This document shows positions 1 through 7,438 of a stretch of DNA of 11,527 nucleotides, one piece after another (position 1 is the stretch's first letter; each line of letters begins with the position of its first letter). The position numbers were made by a program, and so were the translations under genes. Source of the DNA: an uncultured Bacteroidota bacterium (lineage in GTDB: Bacteria > Bacteroidota > Bacteroidia > Bacteroidales > SZUA-534). The DNA is taken from the NCBI GenBank assembly GCA_937885735.1, contig CALABN010000363.1, forward strand, positions 1-11,527, given 5' to 3'. Below the pieces are notes generated by a model. That model ran no database searches and was not told the DNA's origin. It saw only the letters and a program-made list of their open reading frames with translations.

Positions 1-1461
1 TTTCATAAGATATTCATCCATTGCTTTAGCTGCTGCACGACCATCACCCATAGCCAAAATAACAGTTGCTCCACCACGAACAATATCACCACCAGCAAAA
101 ATAGTAGGTATAGATGATTGCATAGATTCATTGACAACAATTGTTCCCTTAGGGCTAACAGTTAAGCCGTCTACCGAATTCGGAACCAATGGATTAGGAG
201 AAACGCCCACACTAACAATAACCTGATCAACCTCAATCTCTTCAATAGCACCTTCAACAGGAACCGGAGAACGACGACCAGAAGCATCAGGTTCACCCAA
301 CTCCATCTTTTGTACCTTCATCATACATACACGACCTTTTTCATCTCCCACATATTCGATTGGATTATGCAATGTGAGGAATTCCACGCCCTCTTCCTTT
401 GCATGTTTAACCTCCTCCAAACGAGCAGGCATTTCATCTTCAGAACGACGATAGATAATCATGGCACGACTTGCGCCCAAACGTAACGCAGTACGAACAG
501 AATCCATAGCGGTATTACCGCCACCGACAACTGCCACTTTCTTTCCTTTGTAAATTGGTGTATCACTTTCCTCATTAGAAGCATCCATCAAATTTACTCT
601 GGTTAAATATTCATTAGATGACAAAATACCAATCAAATTTTCACCTTTAATATTCATGAAGCGAGGAAGTCCAGCACCACTTGCCACGAATACGCCATCA
701 AATCCTTGAGCTTTTAAATCATCCATTGAAAGTGTCTTACCGATGATACAATCTTTCACAAATTGCACACCCATCTTAGCAAGATTTTGGATTTCAACAT
801 CTACGATGCTATTTGGCAAACGAAATTCTGGAATACCATATTTAAGTACACCACCGATTTCATGCAAAGCCTCAAAAACTGTTACTTCATAACCTTTTTT
901 AATCATATCACCAGCGAAAGACAATCCCGCAGGTCCAGATCCAACAACAGCAACCTTTTTACCATTCTTTGCTGGAATCTCAGGAACAGAGATTTTGCCG
1001 CTTTCTCTTTCAAAATCAGCAGCGAAGCGTTCCAAATAGCCAATGGCTACCGGTTTTTGGTTCATCTTCAACTTGATGCAGTTGCCTTCGCATTGCTTTT
1101 CCTGTGGGCATACACGACCGCAAACGGCAGGAAGGCTTGATGTCTGTTTGATAGTTGCAATTGCCTCGGCAAACTCGCCTTTTTCAATATGCTTTACAAA
1201 GGTAGGGATGTTGATTCCTACAGGGCAGCCTTTCATACATGAAGGATCGCCGCAGTCAAGGCAGCGTTGTGCCTCAGCCATTGCCATTTCCTTTGTCAAA
1301 CCTTGCTGAACCTCTTCTGTAAAAGTCTTGACACGATAGTCCGGTGCCAATTCAGGCATCTTGACGCGTTCCAAAGCACCGCGGTCCTTTGGACTCATCT
1401 TCTTGCGCAATTCATCACGCCAAGGCTCATTGCGCAGAGCCATTATCTCTTCTTTAGTCAT
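1..1461 (-). CDS. nfnB: NADPH-binding large subunit of NfnAB/SudAB-type flavoprotein (glutamate synthase beta-like), 3' end cut off
   Basis: I translated this frame by hand: 487 codons are open from the ATG at 1461 to the left edge, with no stop, so only the last few residues are probably missing. The N-terminal domain has two cysteine clusters (C67, C70, C75, C79 and C114, C118, C124, C128) that fit two [4Fe-4S] centres. GSGPAGL (about 174-180) is the FAD dinucleotide fold. GGGNTAMD (about 313-320), followed by YRRSEDEMPAR, is the NADPH fold, and IFAGGDIVRGG lies near the C-terminus. In characterised relatives (NfnB, SudA, GltD) this subunit exchanges hydride with NADPH; with NfnA it couples NADH, NADPH and ferredoxin by flavin bifurcation in the cytoplasm. 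nfnA lies 11 bp upstream, so the pair is an operon. A glutamate synthase small subunit (gltD) is the main alternative, but the NfnA-like partner and the absence of gltB nearby argue against it. Base composition changes within the gene near 1000-1080. Confidence 0.9.
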   Translation of the reverse strand, partial: MTKEEIMALRNEPWRDELRKKMSPKDRGALERVKMPELAPDYRVKTFTEEVQQGLTKEMAMAEAQRCLDCGDPSCMKGCPVGINIPTFVKHIEKGEFAEAIATIKQTSSLPAVCGRVCPQEKQCEGNCIKLKMNQKPVAIGYLERFAADFERESGKISVPEIPAKNGKKVAVVGSGPAGLSFAGDMIKKGYEVTVFEALHEIGGVLKYGIPEFRLPNSIVDVEIQNLAKMGVQFVKDCIIGKTLSMDDLKAQGFDGVFVASGAGLPRFMNIKGENLIGILSSNEYLTRVNLMDASNEESDTPIYKGKKVAVVGGGNTAMDSVRTALRLGASRAMIIYRRSEDEMPARLEEVKHAKEEGVEFLTLHNPIEYVGDEKGRVCMMKVQKMELGEPDASGRRSPVPVEGAIEEIEVDQVIVSVGVSPNPLVPNSVDGLTVSPKGTIVVNESMQSSIPTIFAGGDIVRGGATVILAMGDGRAAAKAMDEYLMK

Positions 1462-1472
1462 TGTCGTAGATT

Positions 1473-2291
1473 TTATTTATTATACTCTGCAAGAGCCTCA
1501 GCCTCTTCTGTCTTGTATGCGCGCATACGCATCAACACCTCGTCAAAATCGATTTTGTGGGCATCGAATTCAGGTCCGTCAACGCAGACGAATTTTGTCT
1601 TGCCGTCAACAGTGACACGGCAAGCGCCACACATGCCTGTTCCGTCAACCATGATTGTGTTGAGACTAGCAACAGTAGGAATTTCGTACTTCTTGGTTGT
1701 CAGCGATGCGAACTTCATCATGATGGTTGGGCCGATTACGATAGCCTTGTCAATCTTCTCCTTTGCGATTACCTTTTCCATGCCGACGGTAACGTTGCCT
1801 TTTTCGCCGTATGAACCGTCGTCGGTCATGATTATAACTTCGTCAGACCACTTGCGCATTTGGTCTTCAAGGATGATCAGGTCCTTACTGCGTGCGGCCA
1901 ATATGCTTACTACGCGGTTGCCAGCCTTCTTCATTGCCTCGACTATAGGCAGAAGTGGTGCCACGCCTACGCCACCGCCACAAGCCAGCACTGTACCAAA
2001 GTTCTCGACTTCGGTTGCACGTCCAAGTGGGCCAACCAGGTCGGTGACATAATCGCCAACGTTAAGGTCGGTAAGTTTGCGTGACGACACGCCGATGCGT
2101 TGTACGACCAAGTCGATTGTACCTTTTTCGATATTGGCGGCTGAAATGGTCAACGGTATGCGTTCGCCTTTGTCGCCAATCTTAACAATCACAAAGTTGC
2201 CCGCTTTGCGCGATTTTGCTATCAGCGGAGCTTCAATTTCGAGCCTTACTACATTTTCAGAGAAGAACTCTTTTGCAACAATCTTGTTCAC
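1473..2291 (-). CDS. nfnA: FAD/NAD-binding small subunit of NfnAB/SudAB-type oxidoreductase
   Basis: This 272-residue protein belongs to the ferredoxin-NADP reductase-like family that includes NfnA, SudB and the dihydroorotate dehydrogenase electron-transfer subunit PyrK. Residues 44-50 (RIPLTIS) fit the FAD-binding motif, and 105-112 (GGGVGVAP) the NAD-binding turn. At the C-terminus C221, C224 and C236 can ligate a [2Fe-2S] cluster; Asp216 just before them is a candidate fourth ligand, as in archaeal NfnA. In the family this subunit takes electrons from NADH and passes them to the NfnB flavin. The start is a GTG at 2291: an in-frame TAA lies directly upstream and the reading MNKIVAKEFF fits family N-termini, so no other start is possible without losing the FAD domain. 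The nfnB start follows the TAA by 11 bp. PyrK is less likely because the neighbour is NfnB-like and no pyrD is present. Confidence 0.9.
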   Translation of the reverse strand: MNKIVAKEFFSENVVRLEIEAPLIAKSRKAGNFVIVKIGDKGERIPLTISAANIEKGTIDLVVQRIGVSSRKLTDLNVGDYVTDLVGPLGRATEVENFGTVLACGGGVGVAPLLPIVEAMKKAGNRVVSILAARSKDLIILEDQMRKWSDEVIIMTDDGSYGEKGNVTVGMEKVIAKEKIDKAIVIGPTIMMKFASLTTKKYEIPTVASLNTIMVDGTGMCGACRVTVDGKTKFVCVDGPEFDAHKIDFDEVLMRMRAYKTEEAEALAEYNK

Positions 2292-2364
2292 TTAAATATA
2301 TTTTGTTGATTATCATCAATTTATGTCGATAAAAATCGGCATTTACACGTTTTAAACTAACAGG

Positions 2365-2397
2365 CAAATGTATTAAAACAATTTAGATTTGTGCCAA
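2365..2397 (-). promoter_or_regulatory. Putative Bacteroidetes-type promoter of nfnAB
   Basis: On the minus strand TACATTTG (2372-2365) matches the -7 consensus TAnnTTTG exactly. TTGG (2397-2394) sits 21 bp upstream as an imperfect -33 TTTG. Transcription would start near 2360, giving a leader of about 70 nt before the GTG at 2291. Confidence 0.5.
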
Positions 2398-2595
2398 GCA
2401 AAAAGGCATTACACGCCAAACACAATAGGCGGACATGTTTGTCAAACGGCTCTAAGACAACGATGGCAAGGCCTGTTAAGTATTTTTCGTAAATTGTGAC
2501 TCGACGATTTGTGGTAGGTTTATGATTCAGCGTCGAAGAATATTAACGTCTTTAATTCCTTTCGGTTGTTAGTGCCTCAAGGTGCCAAGATGTTA

Positions 2596-2613
2596 TATTA
2601 CCAGAAGGTAATA
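2596..2613 (-). terminator. Hairpin past the endonuclease gene, possible weak terminator
   Basis: TATTACC-AGAA-GGTAATA forms a perfect 7-bp stem with a 4-nt loop, 22 bp beyond the endonuclease stop in the direction of transcription. No T-run follows on the minus strand, so a Rho-independent role is uncertain; it could instead protect the 3' end of the mRNA. Confidence 0.3.
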
Positions 2614-2635
2614 CAAAATGGTGATTTTTGACTTT

Positions 2636-3724
2636 TTAAACCTTGTCTTTGTTTCTAATGTGCTTAACTATTGGGATTTCAGAATTGGCATATTGTCTTT
2701 CCACCATTATAATCCAAGATTCATATAAATTTTTCAAATCATAATCGAAGTCCCAATATTCTTTTATATCTGCGAGGATATTGTAGTCTGGATGATTCAG
2801 TAAGAACTCTATTGGCTCTCTATATCGCAATATTTTTCCGACTATCTTTGGATATGGCTTAGGTATTTTTTCCCCATTAATTGAAGTCACCTTGCCACCT
2901 GCCGAAAATGTATCTCGCATATTATAGCACAACAACGAATACCTATTGCATAACCATAGCGCTGTCTTTTTATATCCGTCACATGTGTTATCTCCATATA
3001 ACAATTCAGGAAACAATATCAGTGAACGCGTTGTAATGTCCTCTTTCATTGCGACACTCTGATCATTATAAAACGAAAGATTAACTTCGGTCGAATCTCC
3101 CATCCACCATGGCATTTCAAATTTACCTTCTCGTTTCGCTTTATTGATATAATATTCACGAACCAATGCTATTTTTTCCGTTTCCTTCAACGTACGAAAA
3201 CTATCATACGGAGTGTCAATCTTGTCAAAGATTGTTTCCTTTCCTTGCATATCTATTAAATAGCGCGGAGAGTGTGTGACAGCAATGCCACTCAAACATT
3301 GTTCGTATGGTTTGCATTCAAACTCAGCATGTTGCCCGCTTAGATTTGCAAACAACATATATATCTTTTTGACATCTTCAGGGCGAGTCGACTCCACTAT
3401 ACTACTACCTGTTGATTTCCACCCACCAGTAGTAGATGTCTTGACCTCAACACCATAGTTGCCTTTTGCGATTATATCTGGAAAAATATGGCCAGATACA
3501 AGCCTTATGTCTGTTTCACAGAAAGGAGGAATACAGACATGCTTGAAAGCGGATTCGACAATCCGTTCCACTTCAAATGGTGTTGCCTTTTTGCAAAATG
3601 CACTATCAAAAATTGCCCTTTCATTAAGAAATCCCTTGGCCTTATTGGTCAAATCGGCAAAGGCTAAATCTACTGCTGATGTCTGTGGCTGTTTTACAGA
3701 CAAAATGTTGGGTGGCGGTGTCAT
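2636..3724 (-). CDS. Type II restriction endonuclease, PD-(D/E)XK type (putative)
   Basis: The gene follows the C5 methyltransferase and overlaps it by 4 bp (ATGA: ATG 3724-3722 inside the TGA 3723-3721). This implies translational coupling and is why I prefer this start; an upstream in-frame start at 3745 would add seven residues. The product is 362 aa. About residue 82, FPDIIAKGNYGVEVKTS gives Asp83 followed ten residues later by Glu93-Val-Lys95, the spacing of a PD-(D/E)XK catalytic core. A conserved-looking segment follows (GSSIVESTR, then IYMLFANL and VTHSPRYLIDM). In such cassettes the nuclease cuts the unmethylated form of the site protected by its partner. I cannot name the family or the recognition site from the sequence. 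Base composition is low (37% G+C in one line counted) compared with lysS, consistent with transfer. Confidence 0.8.
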   Translation of the reverse strand: MTPPPNILSVKQPQTSAVDLAFADLTNKAKGFLNERAIFDSAFCKKATPFEVERIVESAFKHVCIPPFCETDIRLVSGHIFPDIIAKGNYGVEVKTSTTGGWKSTGSSIVESTRPEDVKKIYMLFANLSGQHAEFECKPYEQCLSGIAVTHSPRYLIDMQGKETIFDKIDTPYDSFRTLKETEKIALVREYYINKAKREGKFEMPWWMGDSTEVNLSFYNDQSVAMKEDITTRSLILFPELLYGDNTCDGYKKTALWLCNRYSLLCYNMRDTFSAGGKVTSINGEKIPKPYPKIVGKILRYREPIEFLLNHPDYNILADIKEYWDFDYDLKNLYESWIIMVERQYANSEIPIVKHIRNKDKV

Positions 3725-5061
3725 TCTCCAAAGTATAAAGGCCAAACTTCTTCTAACCGTTTCGCTATATGAAATGCCAACACAGGGGGAACAGCATTTC
3801 CAATGATTTTATATGCTCCAGAAGAACTGAGCCTATAGGCTGGTTCTTTTCCTCTAATTACAAACTGATAGTCTGGAGGAAAGGTTTGAATCAATGCACA
3901 TTCCCTTGGTGTTAGTCGACGTTCAACCTTACCTTTCCCCAGTTCATCCAAATACTTTCCACCATGTTCTTTTGACAACCGACGAAACTCTATATTTCCA
4001 TGATGTTCCGAACGTATGGTAGGTCCTAATCCATCAAGTTTTATTTCTGTTTGTCCTTGTCCATGATTAAGAAATTTCGCTTTTGAGTATTGAGTTTGCG
4101 CCAAATCTGTAGACTCATTAGGTTCGGGCAAATTGCCAAGCACATCTCGCGTAGTAACTATTGGCAACAAAGACGCATCGTCAATAGTACAATTATGAGT
4201 CGGCTTCGGATATGGATTGTATTTTTCTGGCACATGACTTAGACGCAGAGCATCCAACGCCTCTGGTAACAATGCATCAATTCTTATACCTATGAAAATG
4301 ACACGTTCACGTGTTTCAGGAACGCCATAGTTTCCTGCGTGCAGGACTTGAGGATTAAGTACGATGTATCCGTTACCATCAGCTGATGCAAAATCATGCT
4401 GAATAATATTTTTTGCATCGCCAAGACTGATTAAGCCTTTCACATTCTCAGCTACAAAAACTTTAGGACGAGTAATATCAATCACTTGTTTCATCCAAAA
4501 ATATAGTTTGCCACGGCTTTCTTCCGAAGGAACATCTTCAGCACGAAACTTTCCCTCATGGTCTTTTTGCGATTCAAAACCCTTGCGTTTTCCTGCAACA
4601 CTAAAGTCCTGGCAAGGGAATCCTCCTGTAACTACATCGATATTTTTCGGGAAAACTTCTGCACCTTGATTGTGCATCTTCACAAGATCAACCAAACTAA
4701 TACGCCGGTAGATATTTACATCATGCTGATAGCGACTCATGAACGTTGTCCAACCGACTTCGGCTTCTGGTAAAATATCATTCGCAAACACTGTATTGAA
4801 CCGATTTTTTCGGAGCAAAACCCAATCATCATTAATTATTCTTTCAACATATTTGGATTTCTCTCCAAAACTTTTTCGTGGAGCTATAAAACCGCCTTCA
4901 AAGCCAATGTCCATTCCTCCGCAACCAGAGAATAATGACAATAGGCGTAACTGGTTTGTTCTTGCAGTTCTTTTTTGGGAAAAATAAATTGGAATTTGGT
5001 CTTCCGAAGCAATTAATCTTGCCTCATCCCATTCATTAGTTCTATACTCTTTTGCCAACAT
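3721..5061 (-). CDS. DNA (cytosine-5-)-methyltransferase of a type II RM system
   Basis: A 446-aa C5-MTase with the conserved motifs in order: motif I LFSGCGGMD (about 43-51) for AdoMet; motif IV GFPCQDFS (about 147-154) with catalytic Cys150; motif VI AENVKG (about 204-209); motif VIII ETRER (249-253); motif IX RRLTPRECALIQTFP (about 381-395); motif X GNAVPP (421-426). The stretch of about 110 residues between VIII and IX is the target recognition domain. It methylates C5 of cytosine in a specific site, protecting the chromosome from the endonuclease encoded next. A charged N-terminal extension of about 38 residues precedes motif I, and an insert separates motif I from IV. I chose the ATG at 5061; a GTG at 5082 in the same frame would add seven residues. 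It is the first gene of the operon, so methylase is made before nuclease. The upstream DNA carries inverted repeats that could control it. Confidence 0.93.
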   Translation of the reverse strand: MLAKEYRTNEWDEARLIASEDQIPIYFSQKRTARTNQLRLLSLFSGCGGMDIGFEGGFIAPRKSFGEKSKYVERIINDDWVLLRKNRFNTVFANDILPEAEVGWTTFMSRYQHDVNIYRRISLVDLVKMHNQGAEVFPKNIDVVTGGFPCQDFSVAGKRKGFESQKDHEGKFRAEDVPSEESRGKLYFWMKQVIDITRPKVFVAENVKGLISLGDAKNIIQHDFASADGNGYIVLNPQVLHAGNYGVPETRERVIFIGIRIDALLPEALDALRLSHVPEKYNPYPKPTHNCTIDDASLLPIVTTRDVLGNLPEPNESTDLAQTQYSKAKFLNHGQGQTEIKLDGLGPTIRSEHHGNIEFRRLSKEHGGKYLDELGKGKVERRLTPRECALIQTFPPDYQFVIRGKEPAYRLSSSGAYKIIGNAVPPVLAFHIAKRLEEVWPLYFGE

Positions 5062-5129
5062 AGTGATAGTGTGTTTTCGCACTTACTACCACTCACGTAT
5101 CCACATAAAAAAGGCATGAACCTTCTTAT

Positions 5130-5315
5130 GCGTTCGTCAAGGCTTCGTCTGGAATTTGAGACCTCATCCAATCTACAAGAAATGATCATGCCTAAGCATG
5201 AACAGTGACTCTTATCCAGATTGGATGAAGCATACATCTTCCAAAGAAGTTGCCTCCCACTATTTTTTTGTGCTCTTATCTCAAATTGGTTTTCCAGACG
5301 AATTCAGACGAACGC
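5130..5315. repeat. Imperfect long inverted repeat upstream of the methyltransferase gene
   Basis: The left arm (5130-5152) reads GCGTTCGTC, six bases, TCGTCTGG. The reverse complement of 5294-5315 reads GCGTTCGTC, five bases, TCGTCTGG. Both arms continue inward with AATTTGAGA and, further in, TCATCCAATCT, so similarity runs through about 5130-5174 and 5218-5315 with gaps. Each outer arm also holds two direct GACGAA half-sites about one helical turn apart. It lies between divergent genes, with the left arm 69 bp from the methyltransferase ATG. It may be a paired operator, a decayed MITE-like element or an old invertible segment; the sequence alone does not decide. Confidence 0.6.
5164..5228. 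repeat. Nested hairpin inside the inverted-repeat region
   Basis: TCATCCAATCT (5164-5174) is perfectly repeated in inverse as AGATTGGATGA (5218-5228). Inside its 43-nt loop sits a second small hairpin, TCATGC-CTAA-GCATGA (5186-5201). Together they could form a two-tier cruciform or RNA stem in a leader transcribed toward the methyltransferase. No T-run follows, so it does not look like a terminator. Confidence 0.6.
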
Positions 5316-5436
5316 AAATAATAGTCAATGCGCATTATAATTATTTTACTATTCTATTTTATCCTATTCAGTTTTCAATAAAATATATACTTTAACAACT
5401 ATGTGCAAGTATATATCAAAAAAAGATAGTTTTTTA

Positions 5437-5572
5437 TTAAATTCGGTAAAAGAAAAGAATAATAACCTTTTTATTAAAATTCACATAGCCTCAGTCAACA
5501 TCCAAATTCGTCCAAAAAAACACACAAGTTCCACTTTGGCACGTTTTTTGCTTTTTTGCTAACCGAATTTAA
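5437..5572. repeat. 11-bp inverted repeat pair enclosing the sigma-54-like promoter
   Basis: TTAAATTCGGT (5437-5447) recurs in inverse as ACCGAATTTAA (5562-5572), 114 bp apart. The right copy overlaps the predicted transcription start of the acyl-CoA synthetase gene and the left copy lies about 90 bp upstream of the -24 element. That arrangement could mark activator sites or the ends of an invertible segment. The sequence is AT-rich, which raises the chance of coincidence. Confidence 0.45.
5537..5552 (+). promoter_or_regulatory. Sigma-54 (RpoN) -24/-12 promoter, predicted
   Basis: TTGGCACG-TTTT-TTGCT matches the sigma-54 consensus TGGCACG-N4-TTGCW at every defined base, with the invariant GG (5538-5539) and GC (5550-5551) exactly 10 bp apart. 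Initiation about 12 bp downstream (near 5563) would leave a leader of about 20 nt before the ATG at 5584. No TAnnTTTG element of the usual Bacteroidetes type is seen in 5396-5583. Sigma-54 promoters need an enhancer-binding activator; no such gene is in the window. Confidence 0.55.
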
Positions 5573-5583
5573 AAACAAACGTC

Positions 5584-7251
5584 ATGGTTGTTCAGGGAAA
5601 TTTAGTTAAGACTTACGAAGAATCCTTCAGAAAACACTGGGATTTAAAGGCCTTGTCAATATATAAAGGCAATTTCTCAATCACTTACGGGCAGGTTGCC
5701 GAGCAAATTGAAAAAATACACATCCTGTTTGAGCAGTGTGGTGTAAAAAAAGGTAACAAGATTGCCTTGATAGGAAAAAGCCATCCACATTGGGCAATAT
5801 CGTACTTGGCCACCATTACATACGGGTGCACCATTGTCCCGATTCTTGTCGATTTCCATCCAAACGACGTACAGAACCTCATCACGCATTCCGATGCCGT
5901 AATGCTGTTCTGCGGTGACATGGTATTGCCTTCGCTTGATGCAGAAAAGATGCCTAACCTTAGGGCTATCATCAACATGACAAACTTCACTGTGGCTTTC
6001 GAGCGCGACGAGTATAACGTTGCCACTGTGATGAACTCAATGGATGAATTGTTTGCAAAGAAATATCCAAACGGTTTTACGGCCAACGACATCAAATATC
6101 CTGAGGTTGACGGCGAAGAACTTGCCGTTATCAGCTACACATCGGGCACTACTGGTTTTTCAAAAGGCGTAATGCTCCCATACCGCAGCCTGATGGCAAA
6201 CGTGGAATACGCCAGGCGCAATATGAAACTTGAAGAGGGCGACGACATACTGAGCATGCTACCATTGGCCCATGCCTACGGCTGCGCATTTGAAATGTTG
6301 TGGCCACTTGCAGTCGGCACACACGTAACATACCTGGGCCGCGCGGCAGGACCTTCAGTACTGCTGGAAGCCTTCAAGGTCGTAAAGCCTCATTTGCTGT
6401 TGCTCGTTCCTTTGTTGATTGAGAAAATCTACAAAAAGCAAATTCAGCCAAAAATCAGCACTACAGGGATGAAAATAGCACTTCACATTCCTATCTTGAG
6501 CAATATAATCTGCAAAAAGATACGTGAGTCGCTGTCAGCATCATTCGGCGAACGTTTCCGCGAAGTAGTGATTGGCGGCGCAGCACTGAATCCTGAAGTA
6601 GAGGCATTCCTTCACAAAATAAAATTCCGCTACTCGGTAGGCTACGGTATGACCGAATGTGGCCCGCTTGTAAGCTATGCCGGATGGCGATTGGCACGCA
6701 AGGGCTCTGCCGGCCTGCCTGTTGATGCCATAAATGTCACTATCGACTCTCCGGACCCGGAAAAGCAACCTGGCGAGATCCTGCTGACTGGCGAAGGCAC
6801 AATGTTAGGCTACTACAAGAACCCGGCAGCCACACAAAAGACCATTGACAAGGACGGCTATCTGCATACCGGCGACCTTGGCATTATGGACAAGGACGGC
6901 TTCATCTACCTGAAAGGCCGTAGCAAGAGCATGATTCTCGGTCCTTCGGGCGAAAATATCTATCCTGAAGAAATTGAGGCAAAACTGAATGCCATGCCAT
7001 ACGTCCAGGAACAGTTGGTCATTTCTGACCAGAACAAACTTGTGGCACTTGTATATCCTGATATGGACATGATGAAGAAACAAGGTCTGCAAATGGCTGA
7101 CCTGGAGCAGATAATGGAACAAAACAAGAAGGAACTCAACGATAGTCTGCCTAAGTTTATGCAGGTTTCGCGCATCGAACTTCAGACTAAAGAATTTGAG
7201 AAGACACCAAAACAAAGCATCAAAAGGTTCCTATACGAAACAAGAAACTAA
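5584..7251 (+). CDS. AMP-forming long-chain fatty acid--CoA ligase (acyl-CoA synthetase)
   Basis: A 555-aa adenylate-forming enzyme, a normal length for the FadD-like family. It shows the P-loop-like motif YTSGTTGFSKG (185-195), the YGMTE adenylate-binding motif (354-358), HTGDLG (428-433) with the hinge sequence YLKGRSKSMI shortly after, and a C-terminal PKQSIKRF in which Lys547 is in the place of the catalytic lysine. The family activates a fatty acid with ATP to an acyl-adenylate and transfers it to CoA, usually at the inner face of the membrane. Chain length cannot be read from the sequence. It is monocistronic: a sigma-54-like promoter lies upstream and a strong terminator 38 bp past the stop. 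There is no SD sequence; the ATG at 5584 is the first Met and matches the family N-terminus. Confidence 0.92.
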   Translation: MVVQGNLVKTYEESFRKHWDLKALSIYKGNFSITYGQVAEQIEKIHILFEQCGVKKGNKIALIGKSHPHWAISYLATITYGCTIVPILVDFHPNDVQNLITHSDAVMLFCGDMVLPSLDAEKMPNLRAIINMTNFTVAFERDEYNVATVMNSMDELFAKKYPNGFTANDIKYPEVDGEELAVISYTSGTTGFSKGVMLPYRSLMANVEYARRNMKLEEGDDILSMLPLAHAYGCAFEMLWPLAVGTHVTYLGRAAGPSVLLEAFKVVKPHLLLLVPLLIEKIYKKQIQPKISTTGMKIALHIPILSNIICKKIRESLSASFGERFREVVIGGAALNPEVEAFLHKIKFRYSVGYGMTECGPLVSYAGWRLARKGSAGLPVDAINVTIDSPDPEKQPGEILLTGEGTMLGYYKNPAATQKTIDKDGYLHTGDLGIMDKDGFIYLKGRSKSMILGPSGENIYPEEIEAKLNAMPYVQEQLVISDQNKLVALVYPDMDMMKKQGLQMADLEQIMEQNKKELNDSLPKFMQVSRIELQTKEFEKTPKQSIKRFLYETRN

Positions 7252-7288
7252 TTAATGGTTAATAATTGGTTATAAATGAGTGTGTGTG

Positions 7289-7319
7289 GTGTGGCCGAGA
7301 AATCGGCCACACTTTTTTT
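7289..7319 (+). terminator. Rho-independent terminator of the acyl-CoA synthetase gene
   Basis: GTGTGGCCGA (7289-7298) pairs perfectly with TCGGCCACAC (7303-7312) around a GAAA tetraloop, followed by seven Ts (7313-7319). Confidence 0.95.
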
Positions 7320-7344
7320 GTTACTAATTACGGTTTAAGCCTTT

Positions 7345-7370
7345 AAGGCATAAGTTTTAAAGGCATAAGT
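7345..7370. repeat. Short direct repeat AAGGCATAAGT x2
   Basis: AAGGCATAAGT occurs at 7345-7355 and 7360-7370 (15-bp period), enclosed by an inverted pair TAAGCC (7336-7341) and GGCTTA (7371-7376). It lies between the terminator and the lysS promoter. No function is evident. Confidence 0.6.
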
Positions 7371-7438
7371 GGCTTACTTTGCGATAGGGTTAATTCCAAC
7401 CCAAACTTTCTAAATCCTCAATTCTAATTCCTAAATTC

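Larger units (their letters stand above)
2292..2635. other. Non-coding gap between the RM operon and nfnA
   Basis: This 344-bp gap separates the endonuclease stop from the nfnA start, with both genes on the minus strand. I see no convincing ORF on either strand. It holds the putative nfn promoter (2365-2397) and a small hairpin just past the endonuclease gene (2596-2613). The stretch 2400-2590 has no repeat or motif I recognise. Confidence 0.6.

Noticed and set aside
1..2291. Reading the first two genes as glutamate synthase (gltBD) or as pyrK-pyrD
   Set aside because: The pairing of an NfnA-like [2Fe-2S] subunit with a two-cluster, FAD- and NADPH-binding partner is the NfnAB/SudAB layout; no large glutamate synthase or dihydroorotate dehydrogenase gene is present in the window.
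5013..5395. Small ORFs on both strands across the methyltransferase upstream region, considered as a controller protein or Vsr nuclease
   Set aside because: Neither shows a helix-turn-helix nor Vsr motifs, and both run through the inverted-repeat structure or overlap the methyltransferase start.
5401..5562. 53-codon ORF on the plus strand (MCKYISKKDS...)
   Set aside because: Very AT-rich, lysine/asparagine-rich and without recognisable features; it overlaps the sigma-54-like promoter and ends at the predicted transcription start of the next gene, so it is most likely a chance frame.
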